In this document: positions 34,966-47,785 of the stretch, piece by piece
Layout of the letters: the number at the start of each line of letters is the position of its first letter
How positions within the stretch are numbered: position 1 is the first letter of the stretch
NCBI RefSeq assembly: GCF_000002425.4
Contig: NC_037257.1
Span: 15,712,847 to 15,776,846, forward strand
DNA: 64,000 nt
Direction: 5' to 3'
Origin: Physcomitrium patens
Lineage: Eukaryota; Streptophyta; Bryopsida; Funariales; Funariaceae
Made by a program: the position numbers and the translations under genes
Notes under the pieces: model-generated
Told to the model about the DNA's origin: nothing
Database searches by the model: none
The model's input: the letters and a program-made list of their open reading frames with translations, nothing else

Positions 34966-37900
34966 TTGCTATGTTGTATCGTGAATGGGATAACCTTTCG
35001 AAAAAAATTTGTAATGAAGTTGTGGATATCCACTACCATAAAAAAAGTAGCAATGCTCCAAAATGTTCTCTTCTTCATATTCTTGTTGGTCATCAACTAC
35101 AATTGGTCATGGTGGTAGTTTATATCGATCCAAAAAGTACTTTAGCTTGGTATAAAATTTCTTTAATTATGAAATATGGAAGACTAAATGGACTTGAATA
35201 TATAGTAGCAGCTCGAGGCTGTATGTGACATTAGAAGACATTGCAAAAATGTAGAAAGGTCCAAGTCACCGAGATTCTAGATTACGGATTTGGGTTGATG
35301 TAACAAGTGGCAAGTTGGCATTAGAAAGTAATACTAGATCAGCCTCTCGAAAGATCTTGTGTTGCCGATGGTTATCTACATATTGCTTCTGTCGATTTTA
35401 TACAATAAAGAAGCGGTGCCATACCTCTTGTAAGGCCGTTGTAAGCGATTATATAAATTCTTTTGTTTTTGGATTGTTGGTATGGATGAGACAATAGACA
35501 ATTGTTGGCATAATTGGATGTTCATCAGTATTAAGGAAAAATTATGAATGATTGATACTTGCTTGAATATTTTTATTATAAGTAAATTCCAAGGACATCA
35601 AGTATTCATCTCAATCATTATGATGAACTACTACAAATATCCACAGTATATCTTCCAAGGTCCGATTTGTACGCTCTGTTTGTCTATCTATTTGGAAATA
35701 GGAGGCTATAGATATGGCAAGTCATATACCTAATAGCTTGAACAAGGCTTATTAAAAACTTCTTATGAAGCATGAAACTTGATTTGAAACGATCACACAA
35801 GATAATTCAATATTGACAAAAGACGATTTCAAAGAAAACATGCAAATTTTGGAGCATCATTCTTTGAGTGTACTACAGCCAAATAAAGTTTCTTCAAGAA
35901 TAAATTTATAAAGATGATAATTGTGATATGATTATAAAGCATTTGTGGCAAAGATGTAATCAGATTCATAATCACTTCCTCCAAACATGCTATAGATAGC
36001 AAAATAGGCTATAATAGTCTAAGAGATGCTGCATTGTGCATATTGTAATATTGACATGACTTGCAAGAGTGTACAAAGGCTCAAACATCAGAATCCAAAC
36101 CTATCCAATATCATGTCTTTGAGATCCATTCTAGATCTTCTCTTGTCTTAGATATCCAAATATTGGAATGTCATGTTCTTTCTAAAGTATGCGCATCCGG
36201 AGTTTAGTATTGCCAGGTACATAAATTTGCTTCTTGAAATAGAGCAAGCCATCACCAAGAATGTAATCCTGATATTATATACCGTCCACCTTCAACTGAT
36301 TACTAACCATCTTGAAATAAGCATCTCATTGCGTAGCTTCTTTCCATTCTACCTCTTTAGTAAGATCTAAAATGATACTACTAATGGTAGTGAATTTTAC
36401 CTTGTCTTTCAATTCATCCTTCAAATCTGGTCTCCGTGATACACTATCTGACATAGTATGTTGTTGCCTTTGCTTGTACTCAAGCTAAATATCAAAAATC
36501 TACAACTATTCTTTATAATGATGATGCTACAATTTCATATTTTTCAAATGCAAATCATGTAGTAAGGATCAATAGTCAGTCCAAACAACCACTAGTTTTC
36601 TCAATAGATAGTGTCGCCACATCTTTGGGGGGGTGTACAATCACTAATTGATCTTGATTATGTGTATAGTAATTACGCTCTATCCTTCTCAGCTTATATG
36701 ATTCATACACCACAGGTTGAAGACTCCTACTAAAGTCTTGTTCAAGGACCACTATAATAACAAAGTTAGAAGCATCAATGTCAAGCATACAAGGGAGATT
36801 ATAGTCATACGATTGCAATATTCGAGTAGTTATGAGTGCTTCCTTTAACTTATCAAAGATATTTTACTGCTCTAGTTTCTATTCAAATGATGCACCATTC
36901 TCCAATAGGTTTGTCAATGAAGCAACAATGTGAACAAATTGCCAAACAAAATGGCAATAGTATCCAGCAAGGCCTAAAAACAAGTAAATTTTAAAAGCAT
37001 CTTTGAGGGTTGGTTAATCGTCTAGTACTTTCATCTTATCTTGTTCCATACGCATGCCTTAAGAAGACACCATATGCCTCAAAAAGGTGACTTTCAACTT
37101 CCAAAGTTCACATTTTAATTGCTTATAATAAAAATAACTATCTTGCAACCGGCGTAATACCTCTTGTAGGTATTATTCATGCTCTTCAAGGGTTTTACTA
37201 TATACAAGGATATCATCAATGAAGACAACTACATACTTATCCAAAAGGTCTCAAAATAATCTGTTCATTTGACCCATAAAAGAGGTTGAAGTATTGGTGA
37301 GACCAATGGATAAAACTAGCCATTTAAAATATCCATAGTATATACAAAATGCTAACTTTTCTACATCCTCTCTAAAATAGGTGTTTGTCAATAGCTACTC
37401 CAAAGATCCAATTTACTAAAGATGATCATACCTCAAACTTAGTCAAGAAGATCATCTATGCATAGAAGTGGACATGTTTTTTTAATAGTTCGCTTATTGA
37501 GATCTTGATAGTCAAGGCAAAGGCAAAGTCCACCATCTTTCTTAGGTGCAAAAATTATAGATGCTCTCCGTGGTGATATGCTTCTCAAATGAGGCTTTTC
37601 TCCAAAAATTCGTTTAATATCTTTTGCAGTTCTTCAAGTTCTTTTGGTGCTAGGCAGTAAATTAATTGACTTACTGGTTTGGTTCTATGCAATAATTCTA
37701 TTTGAAAAGTACACCTCGATCAAGAAGTATACTATTAGGTAGGTCGATTGGAAAGACATCTTGATATTTTTGTATGAATTATTTTGCTTGCTCTATTTCT
37801 TTGATTGTCTTTTCTACCACTGACGTGAGATTTGGAACCACCATATATACTAATTATTCAGGTTGTGATTGCTTCTTCATAAAGGTCGTCTTTACAAGTA

Positions 37901-39461
37901 AGTCTTTGGTTGGAAGTTGTCTTTTCTCTTTATTTGATGTAGTGGTACAAAGAATTATCTTGTGTCCTCCATGTTTAAAAAAGATTGTCCTTGCTATCTA
38001 ATTAATTTTTTTATTTTCCATCTCTAGCCATGGCATACTAAGGATAACATCATATCTTAGCTTTGTCACCTTGAATTTTTCTCTTAAGATGTAGGTGTTT
38101 GTCAATCTCAAGGTTGCTTTTTTACATGTCTCATTTAACACGTTCTCTCAATCATTTGCAAGGTATATACTTCTTTCCTTGATTTTCTTGATTTTAATTT
38201 CTAAGCCAATTGATAATTTTAGTTAAGATACAATTTTTTGTAGAGCCACAATCTATAAGTATTTGACATAGTTGTCCTCTTAGTAGTCCCGTTGAATGCA
38301 CCAGTCAACTCTTTTTATAATTTTCCAAGGCTATGCCATTTGTCTCTAAAAGACAATAGCTACTCCTAATATTGGCCTCCAGGGCCTTTATTAGAAAGCC
38401 TCGTTTTCTTGTTCTAACTCATTATCAGCTTGGTGAATTTCAAGACTATGAACCTACCTTATCTTGTTGGTACTTACACTTTGATGTTTTGAACAACCTC
38501 CGATTTGATGGCCTAGCTCCTAACAATAGAAACACAATCTTTTTTGTACTAATATTTTTTATCTTTGTAGTATCAATGATTCTTATAAGGCATCAATCTT
38601 CATTAGCATTGGTTGTTATATTGTAATATTAGATAGTGGCATAAGACTTTGTATTATAGGTCATGCTCCATAATTTTTGAAATCTATAGCATTCACTCTG
38701 ATTGCAATCCAATTTGCTACTTTGAATGTTTGTGGATGCCTTAGCTCCACTTCTTGCTGGATTCTAAATTTTAAACCTCTTAGAAATCGATCCATCATCT
38801 CCACCTCTAAAATATTACCAATTTGGAAACATAAAGACTTGAATCGAGAGACATAATCTTGCACTAACCTAACTTGTGTAAGATTTGTCAACTAATCGCA
38901 TACTATCTTTTCTATATTGATGGGCCAAAACTGATTCTTAAACTCGGTCTCAAACTCCTTCCAATCACAATATCCACCTTGAATTTTATAGCTTTGAATT
39001 TGATGTTGCCACTAAATGGTAGCGGCATCCCTCAAATAGTTGGATGCATATATAATTCCTTTAGTAGTATTTGCCTTGGATAGTTGGAAGTATTGTCGCA
39101 TGTTGAAGAGCCATTGACATACATCTTCTTGTCTTTAAGTTCCAAAGTATGTACTAGCTTATTCAATTTCAATCTAGCACATGTTGGCACTCTTGTCTTC
39201 GAGGCTTCTATTTGCCCTAGTAAAGTAGCTATCTAGCCTAAGTTGTGTTGTATTTGAGCCTCCATCTAGGAATATTCTACCATATCTTCTACATTGTAAT
39301 TTCTTTGTTGGACTCTACTATTATAATATCTTTTCACTCTCCAATTGATTTTTTAAGAGTAGCTCGTAGTAGCCTCAATAGAGTATCTAATGTGACCACA
39401 ACAACTAATTTCAGATTAGAATATGATTATTGACATGCTATCAAAAGTAAAAAACCTAACA
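34966..39461 (-). pseudogene. Minus-strand gypsy gag-pol
   Basis: Read right to left. Gag is open at 38891-38661 (VQDYVSRFKSLCFQI, MMDRFLRGLK), with a zinc knuckle near 38535-38493 that has a stop inside (CFYC-stop-ELGHQIGGC). The protease motif near 38262-38228 reads LIDCGST. The reverse transcriptase catalytic motif at 37223-37212 is an intact FIDD in KYVVVFIDDILVYSK. RNase H is at 36818-36576 (DIDASNFVIIVVLEQD, then ESYKLRRIERNY). The integrase glutamate segment near 35.65-35.7 kb reads RQTERTNRTLEDI. The integrase C-terminus is split by the chromovirus. Clade not determined. Confidence 0.75.
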
Positions 39462-39476
39462 CTTATTTTAATACCA
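39462..39476 (-). promoter_or_regulatory. Primer-binding site of the minus-strand gypsy element
   Basis: On the minus strand the sequence after the LTR reads TGGTATTAAAATAAG, a decayed form of the initiator methionine tRNA site TGGTATCAGAGC. This contrasts with the self-priming chromovirus nested in the same element. Confidence 0.6.
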
Positions 39477-39822
39477 ATAAAACATGACTAGTGAAACATC
39501 TCCAATAATTTATATTTCAAAAAAGGTCTGAAGTAATTCCTGACGAGATGCCCCAAAAAGCCCTAACCAATCTTATTTATATCTTTTTCTACCACCCTGG
39601 ACTTTCTAAAATATTCTTAGGCTATAAATTCCACCTGGATAACCGCCCTAAGCCTTTTCTAGAAAGTTCTATAATAGGCCCTATCTTAATAATTGCCATA
39701 AACTCTTTTAGAATGTTCCATGGTGGATCCTACTTATCTACTAATTCTAGAAACTTCTATGGTTCTAACTATTTATATAATTATCTTTTCTATACCCTAT
39801 GGTATAGTGAAGGTGACAATAT
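39477..39822 (-). repeat. 5' LTR of the minus-strand gypsy element (approximate)
   Basis: It matches the left LTR at 28207-28508 (segments near AGAATGTTCCATGGTG and CTTCTATGGTTCTAACTAT). The inner edge is fixed by the primer-binding site. The outer edge lies between 39790 and 39810-39822, where copia gag resumes. Confidence 0.6.
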
Positions 39823-42800
39823 TGTCACACATATAGGCAAGCTACGGGAGATGGTTGACTAATTTCTTCTACTGATGAGAAGATTTTTTATACATACTTT
39901 GTAATGGCATTATTGTAGAGTTTCTTGGAATCATATTGGACATTGGTGGTGATACTAGGAACAAGATTTCCAATGGAACTAATATTACAAATGGTCAGAA
40001 CTCAACTATTATAACAAGAGTCTTTTAAGAAGGATGCAAGAGCAACCTTTGAGATATCATTAGTTGTGAAAAAAAAATCTAAGTTACATTCTCATATTCA
40101 AACTCATGCAAGGTCTTTACATAATCAAAAGAAAGATGTAAAATACAAATATTGTGGCAAGAAAGATTATTATGAGAGAGAGTGTCAGACGAAGGAGAAA
40201 GACAAGAAGTCAAAAAAGTTAAAAAAGACTTTTCAAAAAGAATAGATTAATATAATAGATAAGAAAGATTGAGAGGATGATGAATCTATCTTTGTAGCTA
40301 TGTTATCTATTACTATGAGTGATAAAGAATGGTATATCAATTTGGTGTTTCTTAGTATATGATAGAAAATTGAAGTTGATTTTTAAGTTACAAAAACCTA
40401 CCACAAGGCCCTGAAGTCTATTTAAGCCATGATACTGGACTTGATATCAAAGAAAAAGATAAGATCTCTTCCCAATTTCTAAACAATGTTTGTACGGATG
40501 TACATGATATCTTGCATGTTGAAAGATTGGCAAAGAATTTATTTTTTCTTAACAAAATGACAAATCAAGGTTATAAAGTCAATTTTAACGCTAATATATG
40601 TCTCATGAAATGAAAAAATATAACCATCAAAGGTGTTAGACATGATAGCTTATACAAGCTATTGAGATCTTTAGATGAAGATAAAAAGACTTTTCTTGTT
40701 ATTGAGATAAAATAGACTTTGAACAAGGCTAATCTCTAGCATCAACGAAATGGTCATCTTGGCATTTTGGGCTTGAAGAAATTACAAGCAAGTGATATGG
40801 TCATTCATCTGGACATAGGCAAAAATATAAAGTTAAAATTTTACAAGAGATGCATTTATGGAAAACAACATCATGATGCTTTTCCAACAAAAGATGGTAC
40901 TTATGCAACAAAACTCTTGGGATTGATACATTTTGATATAAATGGTCCTATAAAGACAACATCTCATTGAGAAGCAAAATACTTTGTTATTTTTATATAT
41001 AATTTTTTAAAAAAAACTTTTATATATTTCATAAATCAAAAGTCTAAAATCTTGAATAACTTTAGGATTTTTGAGGCTCTAATTGAAAAATAGACGGATT
41101 CAAAAATTTAAAAATTCCATAGTAATAATGGCGGAAAGTATACATCTAAAGCCTTCAAATAGTTTTATCAGTAACATGGCATTAAAAGATAATTTTTAAT
41201 GCCTTACATATCTCAACAAAATAGAATTGTAGAATGCAAGAATTGGACATTATTTAAAAGTATGAGGTGTATGATACATCATAAATAACTTTCAAATGCA
41301 TAATAGACAAAAGCCATTAATACTACAACATATGTCCTTAATCAAATTCCTACTACAGCTATAAGAAAAAAAATACCAAAAGAAATTTGTTGAGGTATAA
41401 AACATCAATATAATACCTTTGTGTTTAAAGATGTAATACTTATGCACATATTCTAGATGAAAAAATACACAAAATTTGACTTCAAAAATAGAAAAATATA
41501 TATTTCTAGGCTATATTGAGAGTATTAAGTACTATAATTTGTATGATGTTAAAAATGGCTCCATAATTATGAGTCATGATGTTAAGTTTGTTGAGTATAA
41601 AGACTTTAAGGAAATGAAAGAAACATTGGAAGTTTGTATTTATAAACCTTAAAAAAAAAGATTAAAATTAAGCGTATAGAATCTTCATCATATTCAAAAA
41701 ATAATACTAAAGATACAATAGAAGATTTGGATAGTGATAAACCTTACCAACAACCAACTATTCAATCTTCATCTTGTGTTTGAGATATTCAAACACAAGC
41801 TCAAGCACTTCAACAACAACATGCGGCTTTAAATCCACCTCTAATCCCACCTTCAATCCCACCTCCAATTCTACCTTTACTTGTAATGACATATATAAGA
41901 GCTTGACTTTTGGCACAAAAATAAGATATTGATAAATCACCATTAGCTTGGATTCTTTTTAAGTCATTCATATCTTTAGAGTATATCACACATGCTTTTC
42001 ACATAAGCACTAAAGAAATATCTACTATCATTAAAGCTATAGGAAGAAATGACATTTAGAAGTAGAAAGAAGCAATGCATTCAGAGTATCAAAGATTCAT
42101 TGATAAAAAGACTTGGATTTTAACACCATTACTAGCCAATAAAAAATCAATTGATTACAAATGAATTTTTAAAATCAAATATAATACAAATGATTCAATG
42201 GAGTGTTGCAAGACAAGACTTATTGCAAAAGATTATGCACAAAAAGAAGGTATTGATTAAAAGGAGACTTTTGCTCTAGTGGCAAAAATGTCTTCAATTC
42301 ATATACTTCTTGTACTAACTATAGCTAAAGATTTAGAAATTCATCAAATGGATGTTAAAAAAATATTCTTAAATAGAGATCTTGAAGAAGAAATATATAT
42401 GGATCAACCAAAAGTCTATATATTAGAAGATAAAAAAAATATTTAGTGTATAAAATTTCTAAAACTATCTATAGGCTCAAACAATCTCTTAAGGCATAGT
42501 ATAAGAAGATAGATAATTATTTTGCCTCACAAAGTTTGAAAATAAGCCATGCTAATGTTAAAATTTATATATTTTAGACAACTAATGGATTCTTCATTAT
42601 CATTGCATTCTCTATAGATGATTTAATGCTTGTATCTAATAACAAAGAATTTTTTTTAGAAATAAAGAAAATTTAGCTGAGAGGTTTAAAATGAAGGATT
42701 TTAAAGAAGTATACTATATTTTGAATGTGTAGATTATGAAGAACGAAAAGATTCATAAAAACTACTTGAATTAGCAAAAATATGTGAAAAATATCCTTAA

Positions 42801-43067
42801 AAGATTTGACATGAAAGATTATAAACCTTTGGCTATATCTTTGGATTCTAATAATAAATTGTCAAGAAACATGAGTCCACAAATTCCTAAAGAGGTTGAA
42901 GCAATGAAGGGGATTCTATACCAAAATACAATAGGTAATTTAGTCTATGCAATGATAGGCACTTGGGTTGATATTTCATATCTAGTAGGAGTTATTAGCC
43001 AATCTTGGCCTTCAACATTGAAAAGTAGTGAAACGCTATTGTATTACATGGCATTTGGCTTGAAAAT
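39806..43067 (+). pseudogene. Copia gag C-terminus, protease, integrase, reverse transcriptase
   Basis: Gag resumes at EGDNIVTHIGKLREMVD. Its zinc knuckle at 40144-40185 reads YKYCGKKDYYEREC: the first Cys is Tyr and the His is Tyr. The integrase region has HQRNGHLGILGLKKL (about 40740) and NNGGKYTSKAF (about 41130). Reverse transcriptase has IHQMDVKKIFLN (about 42340) and SIDD at 42611-42622, where YVDD is usual. The open segment 42784-43067 covers the end of reverse transcriptase (KNILKRFDMKDYKP, GNLVYAMIGTWVDI). It breaks off at GLKIH by the insertion that follows. Confidence 0.8.
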
Positions 43068-43292
43068 ACATCGAGCACCTAGTTGGGGAAGATAAAAGGA
43101 AAATTACAATAACAAGTTCTAACAATTCTAATAGATTCTTAAACAAATTACAATTAAATATTAGTAAGTATAATTCAAACATCAATCAAATTCAATCAAA
43201 ATTGCAAAGGAATTATGTAAGAAATACAAAGTATTTCTAAAGATATTTTAAAGAAATCATAAAAAAATAACATGGAAATTCAAAAATATACT

Positions 43293-43385
43293 AAAATAGA
43301 AATCTTAATAAACTATTAAAATAGAAATCTTAATAAACTATTAAAATAGAAATCTTAATAAACTATTAAAATAGAAATCTTAATT
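43293..43385. repeat. 25-bp tandem repeat, about 3.7 copies
   Basis: The unit AAAATAGAAATCTTAATAAA plus CTATT repeats at 43293, 43318, 43343 and 43368 with almost no divergence, so it expanded recently compared with the surrounding decay. Confidence 0.9.
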
Positions 43386-43720
43386 AAATCCTAGTCAAAT
43401 CCTAATCAAATCTTAAATAAATTTTAGTCAAACCCTAATCAATTCCTAATCAAATCCTAGTCAAATCCTAACCAAATCCTAATCAAATCCTAAACAAATC
43501 CTTATCAAATCCTAATCAAATTTTAATAAAATCCTAATCAAATCCTAACCAAATCTTAACCAAATCCTAGTCAAATCCTAATCAATCTTCAATAAATCCT
43601 AGTCAAATCCTACTCAAATTCTAAAAAATCCTTATCAAATCTAAACAAACCTTAATCAAATTCTAATCAAATCCTAAACATATCCTAACCAAATTCTAAA
43701 TAATCCAAGTAATTCCTACA
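43386..43720. repeat. Degenerate array of AAATCCTAATC-type units
   Basis: About 30 imperfect 10-12 bp units such as CAAATCCTAAT, CAAATCCTAAC and CAAATCCTAGT follow one another. It resembles, but is not, the plant telomere repeat. A reverse-orientation array of the same type is at about 63470-63780. Confidence 0.8.
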
Positions 43721-44789
43721 ATAGATTTAAACTTCAATAACTAATGAATGAAACATTGATATTAACTCAAATTTTGCACACCTCTTTACAATTAAGTTGA
43801 CTATAAGCACAAAAGTTTTGAAGATGATCGAACTTACCAAAAAGAAGATCAACCCTAATATTTGCTTGCATATTGGCCAGCCTCCTTTTTCAATCTGAAT
43901 GTTAAATTTTCAGCATCAATATCTCCTTATTGAACCATTCGATTGATCTCAAATTTCTCACATAAGTAGAAAAATATTTATATTATTCACATATATAATT
44001 TTCACTCCAATCCAATTGATAGATTATAAAAAAACCTAAAAATCCTCACTAGAACTAAAACTCTACTTCTAGAGACCTCAAGCCACTTAAACCTCAATAA
44101 TCCTTGATCCAATCCTTTGATCAAGATAAAACATATATATATATCCACAAGCTCTCGAAATTTCACTTCTAGATCTATTACCAAACTTACAAAATTCTCT
44201 AAAAATTATCACCCACTTTATTTCACAAATCCAAAGTCACCCAAAATAAATCCCAACTATGCAAAGCTCTTACAAAGTTAATACATATTCAAATCACATC
44301 AAATTAATAATAAAAAAAAACCTATTAAATTAGTTCCTACCTTCCGATTTCCAAAAGAATCCCAAAATTGTCATAGGAGTCCAATTTTGTGCCTCGGGGT
44401 CTGATTTTGACCCTGGTTCATAACCAACCCTCTTCTGGTATCAATATTTAGTTTTTTTAAGTAATTTTTGCTAAAAACTACTCTTAAATTCTTTTTAAAG
44501 GTGCATATATTAATATTTTTCTAATCTAACTTATTTTTTTCTATTTATAGTCCTACAAAGTGAATAGAAGCCTATTTTATAAAAAGGTAATATTGGCATC
44601 TTTAATTTTTCTATCCCTTGACTATTATTTATTTTTTTAAGATAATTTGTTACAATATGTTTGAAATAAGAACTTCAAAAATATGATATTTTCTTCATTT
44701 CTTCTTTTATTAGTCATTTTATATCATGACAAAGTATTTTATAATATCTTTAAGGTAAATCAGATCATATGCTATAATATGGTAGAAGC

Positions 44790-45298
44790 TCTTTGAATTT
44801 GCAAGTAGTTGGTTATTGTGATGCAGACTATATAAGAGATATTGATATACGACATTCAATCACTAGTTATACATTCTCATTGGTTGGTGGTACAATTAAT
44901 TAGAATAGCAAGAAGCAACCAATAGACATAGTATCTACCAACAAAGCATAGTATATAGCAACTATTCATGCTACAAAAAAGACAATTTTGCCTCAAAGGT
45001 TTTTTAAAGACATTAGATTTTTACAAGATGGTCTTTTGACTATTTTCAATGATAATCAAAGTTATATTTTTCTTTCAAGAAATCCTACATTCCACATTTG
45101 TACTAAGCATGTTGAAATTTAGTATCACTTTGTTTGTAAATAGACTGAAAGTAACAACATCAACTTAGTTTTTTATAGAACTCATGACATGGTTGTGGAT
45201 GTTTTGACCAAAGGCCTAACTTTTGAGAAACATTGTAAATTTAAGGACATGATAGGTGTCATCAAATTAAGTTAGTCTAATATGTCATTAAGTGAGAG
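44790..45298 (+). pseudogene. Copia RNase H and polypurine tract
   Basis: Reads GRSSLNLQVVGYCDADY, then SKKQPIDIVSTNKA and VLTKGLTFEKH, which are copia RNase H motifs, with several stops at Trp or Gln positions. The purine-rich run AAGTGAGAG abuts the right LTR at 45299. Confidence 0.8.
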
Positions 45299-46971
45299 TG
45301 TTAATAGAGTGTGTAACTCCTATTAGACATAAAATAAAATAGGTACTTGACATTGCTTTGCCAGTTGATAAGTTATAGCCACCATTTATTGGTAGTAATA
45401 TTATTTAGCTACCGTTGTCGTATTACGTGCTTTCCTGCTCGAGAACGCGCCGGGCGTCTCGTTGTAGAAGGTAGTATGGAGATTCGCCGATAGTCAAGCA
45501 GTCTATCAGTTTTTGACTGCTGGAATATAAACGACTGCAACAATGTACCGTAAATCTATACAGATGCTCTTCGACTGCTTGTCGAAGTCTTTTTTTTTGC
45601 CCCAGCCGATAGGTCTCTAGACGTTACAGAGAACCCCGAACAACCCAAACTATTAATCTTCAATACCCCTTTGTACTTACGATCTTGTATCCACTGACTG
45701 TCCTGTTAGATTAACCCAATAAATTTCATTCACTCCGCATACTCAATCCTATAGACACTCCTTTAATCCTTCAATCACAGACGTAACTCGATTTTACAAA
45801 ACAGTCAAGAGTATTCAAACCCACTTCATTTAAAAATCCCGATTCACCATTACAACACTCGCTTCAGTAGCGATTGCCTCAGTCTTCCCAAAACTCTACG
45901 AAGAAGAAAAATCCAAATTCTATGTCTTTCCTTCCCCGACCCGAAGCATGAAGCTCCTCTCTCTAATTCCCTTGATCTTCAAAAACCTCCAATGAAAACC
46001 GAACTGGTAACCTTGTAGAAGCTTGAAAATTAGCTCCCCCCCCCGATTCCCCCCTAACCTTATCCTCTGAATTTCTTCAATCTTCCGTCTTAGATCCGGA
46101 ATTGGCTCCCACCTCAAGCTTGGATCCGAAATTGGCTCTCGCCGTCAAGCTTTCTCCTCCGTTTTTACCTTTAAGAAATCCATTTACCGAAAATAACGTT
46201 CTCTGAAACAGCACAGAGAACAGGACAGCCTGAAACAGAATCGAACCCCGTAATCGGGACCACATTGAGTCGCCCGACCAATTCAGGTCCTATATTGGGA
46301 AAGATGCCCGTAGTAACCTTGATGTTCCCGTAATTGGGTCAAATTGGTCCTCGCGTCAGATTGGCTAAGACCCGTAGTAAGACCTGGATTTCCCGTAATT
46401 AGACTGCATTGGGTTGACCGGCCAATTCAGGTCTCATATTGGATAAGAGGTCCCGGATTGGATTATCGAAATTGGATCCAATTGGCTCCTCAAACCCGTC
46501 GTGTGAATTGGTCCTTCTCTTCTTGCTGACTCCCGTTATTGGAATCGAACGGAGCATTTCAGTATGCCTCGGCTGATTGTAACGGAGTGACTGAACCTGA
46601 CCACTCAGTATTTGTACTAGAGTTGGTTGATGCTCCTAATATTCGAGGTAACTGAATATTAATAAAATTCCCCTTTCTTTTCATTTTCACTGTATACTCG
46701 TGTTACAACACGACACCGTAGCCTATCAAGCCATCTTAAGGCTTAATAAGATGAGTGTCTACATGTTCATTGGACATTGTTGACTAAGCTAGTTGTTTGT
46801 ATGTTCACACTAGAAAGTCTATGTAATTACATATATTATTTAAGGAATAGAAGTAAAAGTTCATTTTAAGCATTTGTTCTCTTGAATCTTTGATAGTAAG
46901 ATAGAGAACTCTTTTGTATTTGTTCATAAAACTTTCATTTTAGCAATATACTTCTTGTTTATTTTCTCATA
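45299..46971 (+). repeat. Right LTR of the copia element, split by a solo LTR
   Basis: The LTR parts are 45299-45415 and 46716-46971. They match the left LTR (TTAATAGAGTGTGTAACTCC at the start, TTATTTTCTCATA at the end, where CA is now TA). GAATT follows at 46972-46976. Confidence 0.85.
45416..46715 (-). mobile_element. GC-rich solo LTR (1.3 kb) inside the copia right LTR
   Basis: The plus strand starts TGTCGTATTACG and ends AACACGACA, so both ends are TGTCG...CGACA. CCGT flanks both sides (45412-45415 and 46716-46719; ACCGT if the last A is shared). No coding domain lies inside. It is rich in CG pairs and shows almost no C-to-T decay, unlike all surrounding transposons, so it is a recent arrival. 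Read on the minus strand its ends resemble the LTR at 559-1869. The internal repeats of the form CCCGTAATTGG/GGTCC occur several times at 46250-46500. Confidence 0.75.
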
Positions 46972-46976
46972 GAATT

Positions 46977-47749
46977 TATAATGTCTATATATATATATAT
47001 ATATATATCTTGGTCTTTTAAATATATAATAGAATGACACTACTTTGAAAAGACATAAATAATAATTGTGAAGAAAATTATTTGTTATTGAGTATATTAT
47101 TGAGTATGTTCTTTTGCATGTATGTGTATATATTTATATATTTTAAGATAAAAATATTAAATTCAATTTGTATATGTATAAATTTTGATTTTTTGATTTT
47201 TTCAAATATATTTACCAAATATCAATCTATTACTTTATTCAACAAACAATTAAATTCATGTTATTGAATATGTTGTATTAGAAATTAATTGGCATCAACT
47301 TTAGTTTAAAAAACCTTATATTTTAAGAACTGAGAGTTATTTATTTTGATAATACTATGCCTCTAAAACCTTATACTTAATTAGATACTAAATTCAGGTT
47401 AATGAAATGTATGAAAATGTATAGTGTAATAGTTATATGTAAAGGAGGACTTTTGAATAACTTTAAAAAGATAAAATCAAATCAAATCAAAATCAGAGTA
47501 CTGTATGCAACAAATAAATAAACAAAAACTTTGGTGACTTTGTTTATAATTATTCTAATATCTTAACTTAGATGACAAGCTAAAATAGTGAGGACTTAAA
47601 TTAGGTAAAAAGTAACAAATATGTTGTATTAATGAAGTAAATTGTTGTTTTTATATCACATATCATCACAATAAATTTGCATGATTGTAAAGTAATGACA
47701 TATTAATCTTCATAGAACAATGGTACAATTCACAATGTTAGATATCATG

Positions 47750-47785
<36 letters not shown>

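Larger units (their letters stand above)
27956..39822 (-). mobile_element. Minus-strand Ty3/gypsy element nested in the copia gag
   Basis: The element reads right to left: 5' LTR about 39822-39477, primer-binding site, gag, protease, reverse transcriptase, RNase H and integrase, then the 3' LTR at about 28508-27956. Its 3' part is split by the chromovirus at 28593-34960. Outer boundaries are uncertain by about 10-20 bp because LTR ends have decayed and no clean target duplication was seen. It is less damaged than copies A-F. Confidence 0.75.
43068..44789. mobile_element. 1.7 kb insertion in copia pol, containing tandem repeats
   Basis: Copia pol stops near 43067 and resumes near 44790 with no missing residues that I can tell, so about 1.7 kb was inserted. 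It has no coding content. It contains a 25-bp tandem repeat (43293-43385) and a degenerate array of AAATCCTAATC-type units to about 43720. The left edge reads CGAGCACCTAGTTGGGG. A long solo LTR is the likeliest identity, but I could not confirm TG/CA ends. A possible flanking duplication is ATACA/ATATG, which would be ATACG with a decayed CG. Confidence 0.5.
26568..46976 (+). mobile_element. Ty1/copia LTR retrotransposon locus, broken by nested insertions
   Basis: The element proper is 26573-46971, flanked on both sides by GAATT (26568-26572 and 46972-46976), which fixes its ends. It has a left LTR, a primer-binding site, gag and pol in copia order (gag, protease, integrase, reverse transcriptase, RNase H) and a right LTR. 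Copia sequence occupies 26573-27955, 39806-43067, about 44790-45415 and 46716-46971. The gaps are a minus-strand gypsy element, a 1.7 kb insertion and a solo LTR. Every coding part carries stops. Order of events: copia first, then the others. Confidence 0.85.

Noticed and set aside
43386-43720. Interstitial telomere repeat
   Set aside because: Units are AAATCCTAATC-like with variable length and never the plant telomere unit CCCTAAA in series.
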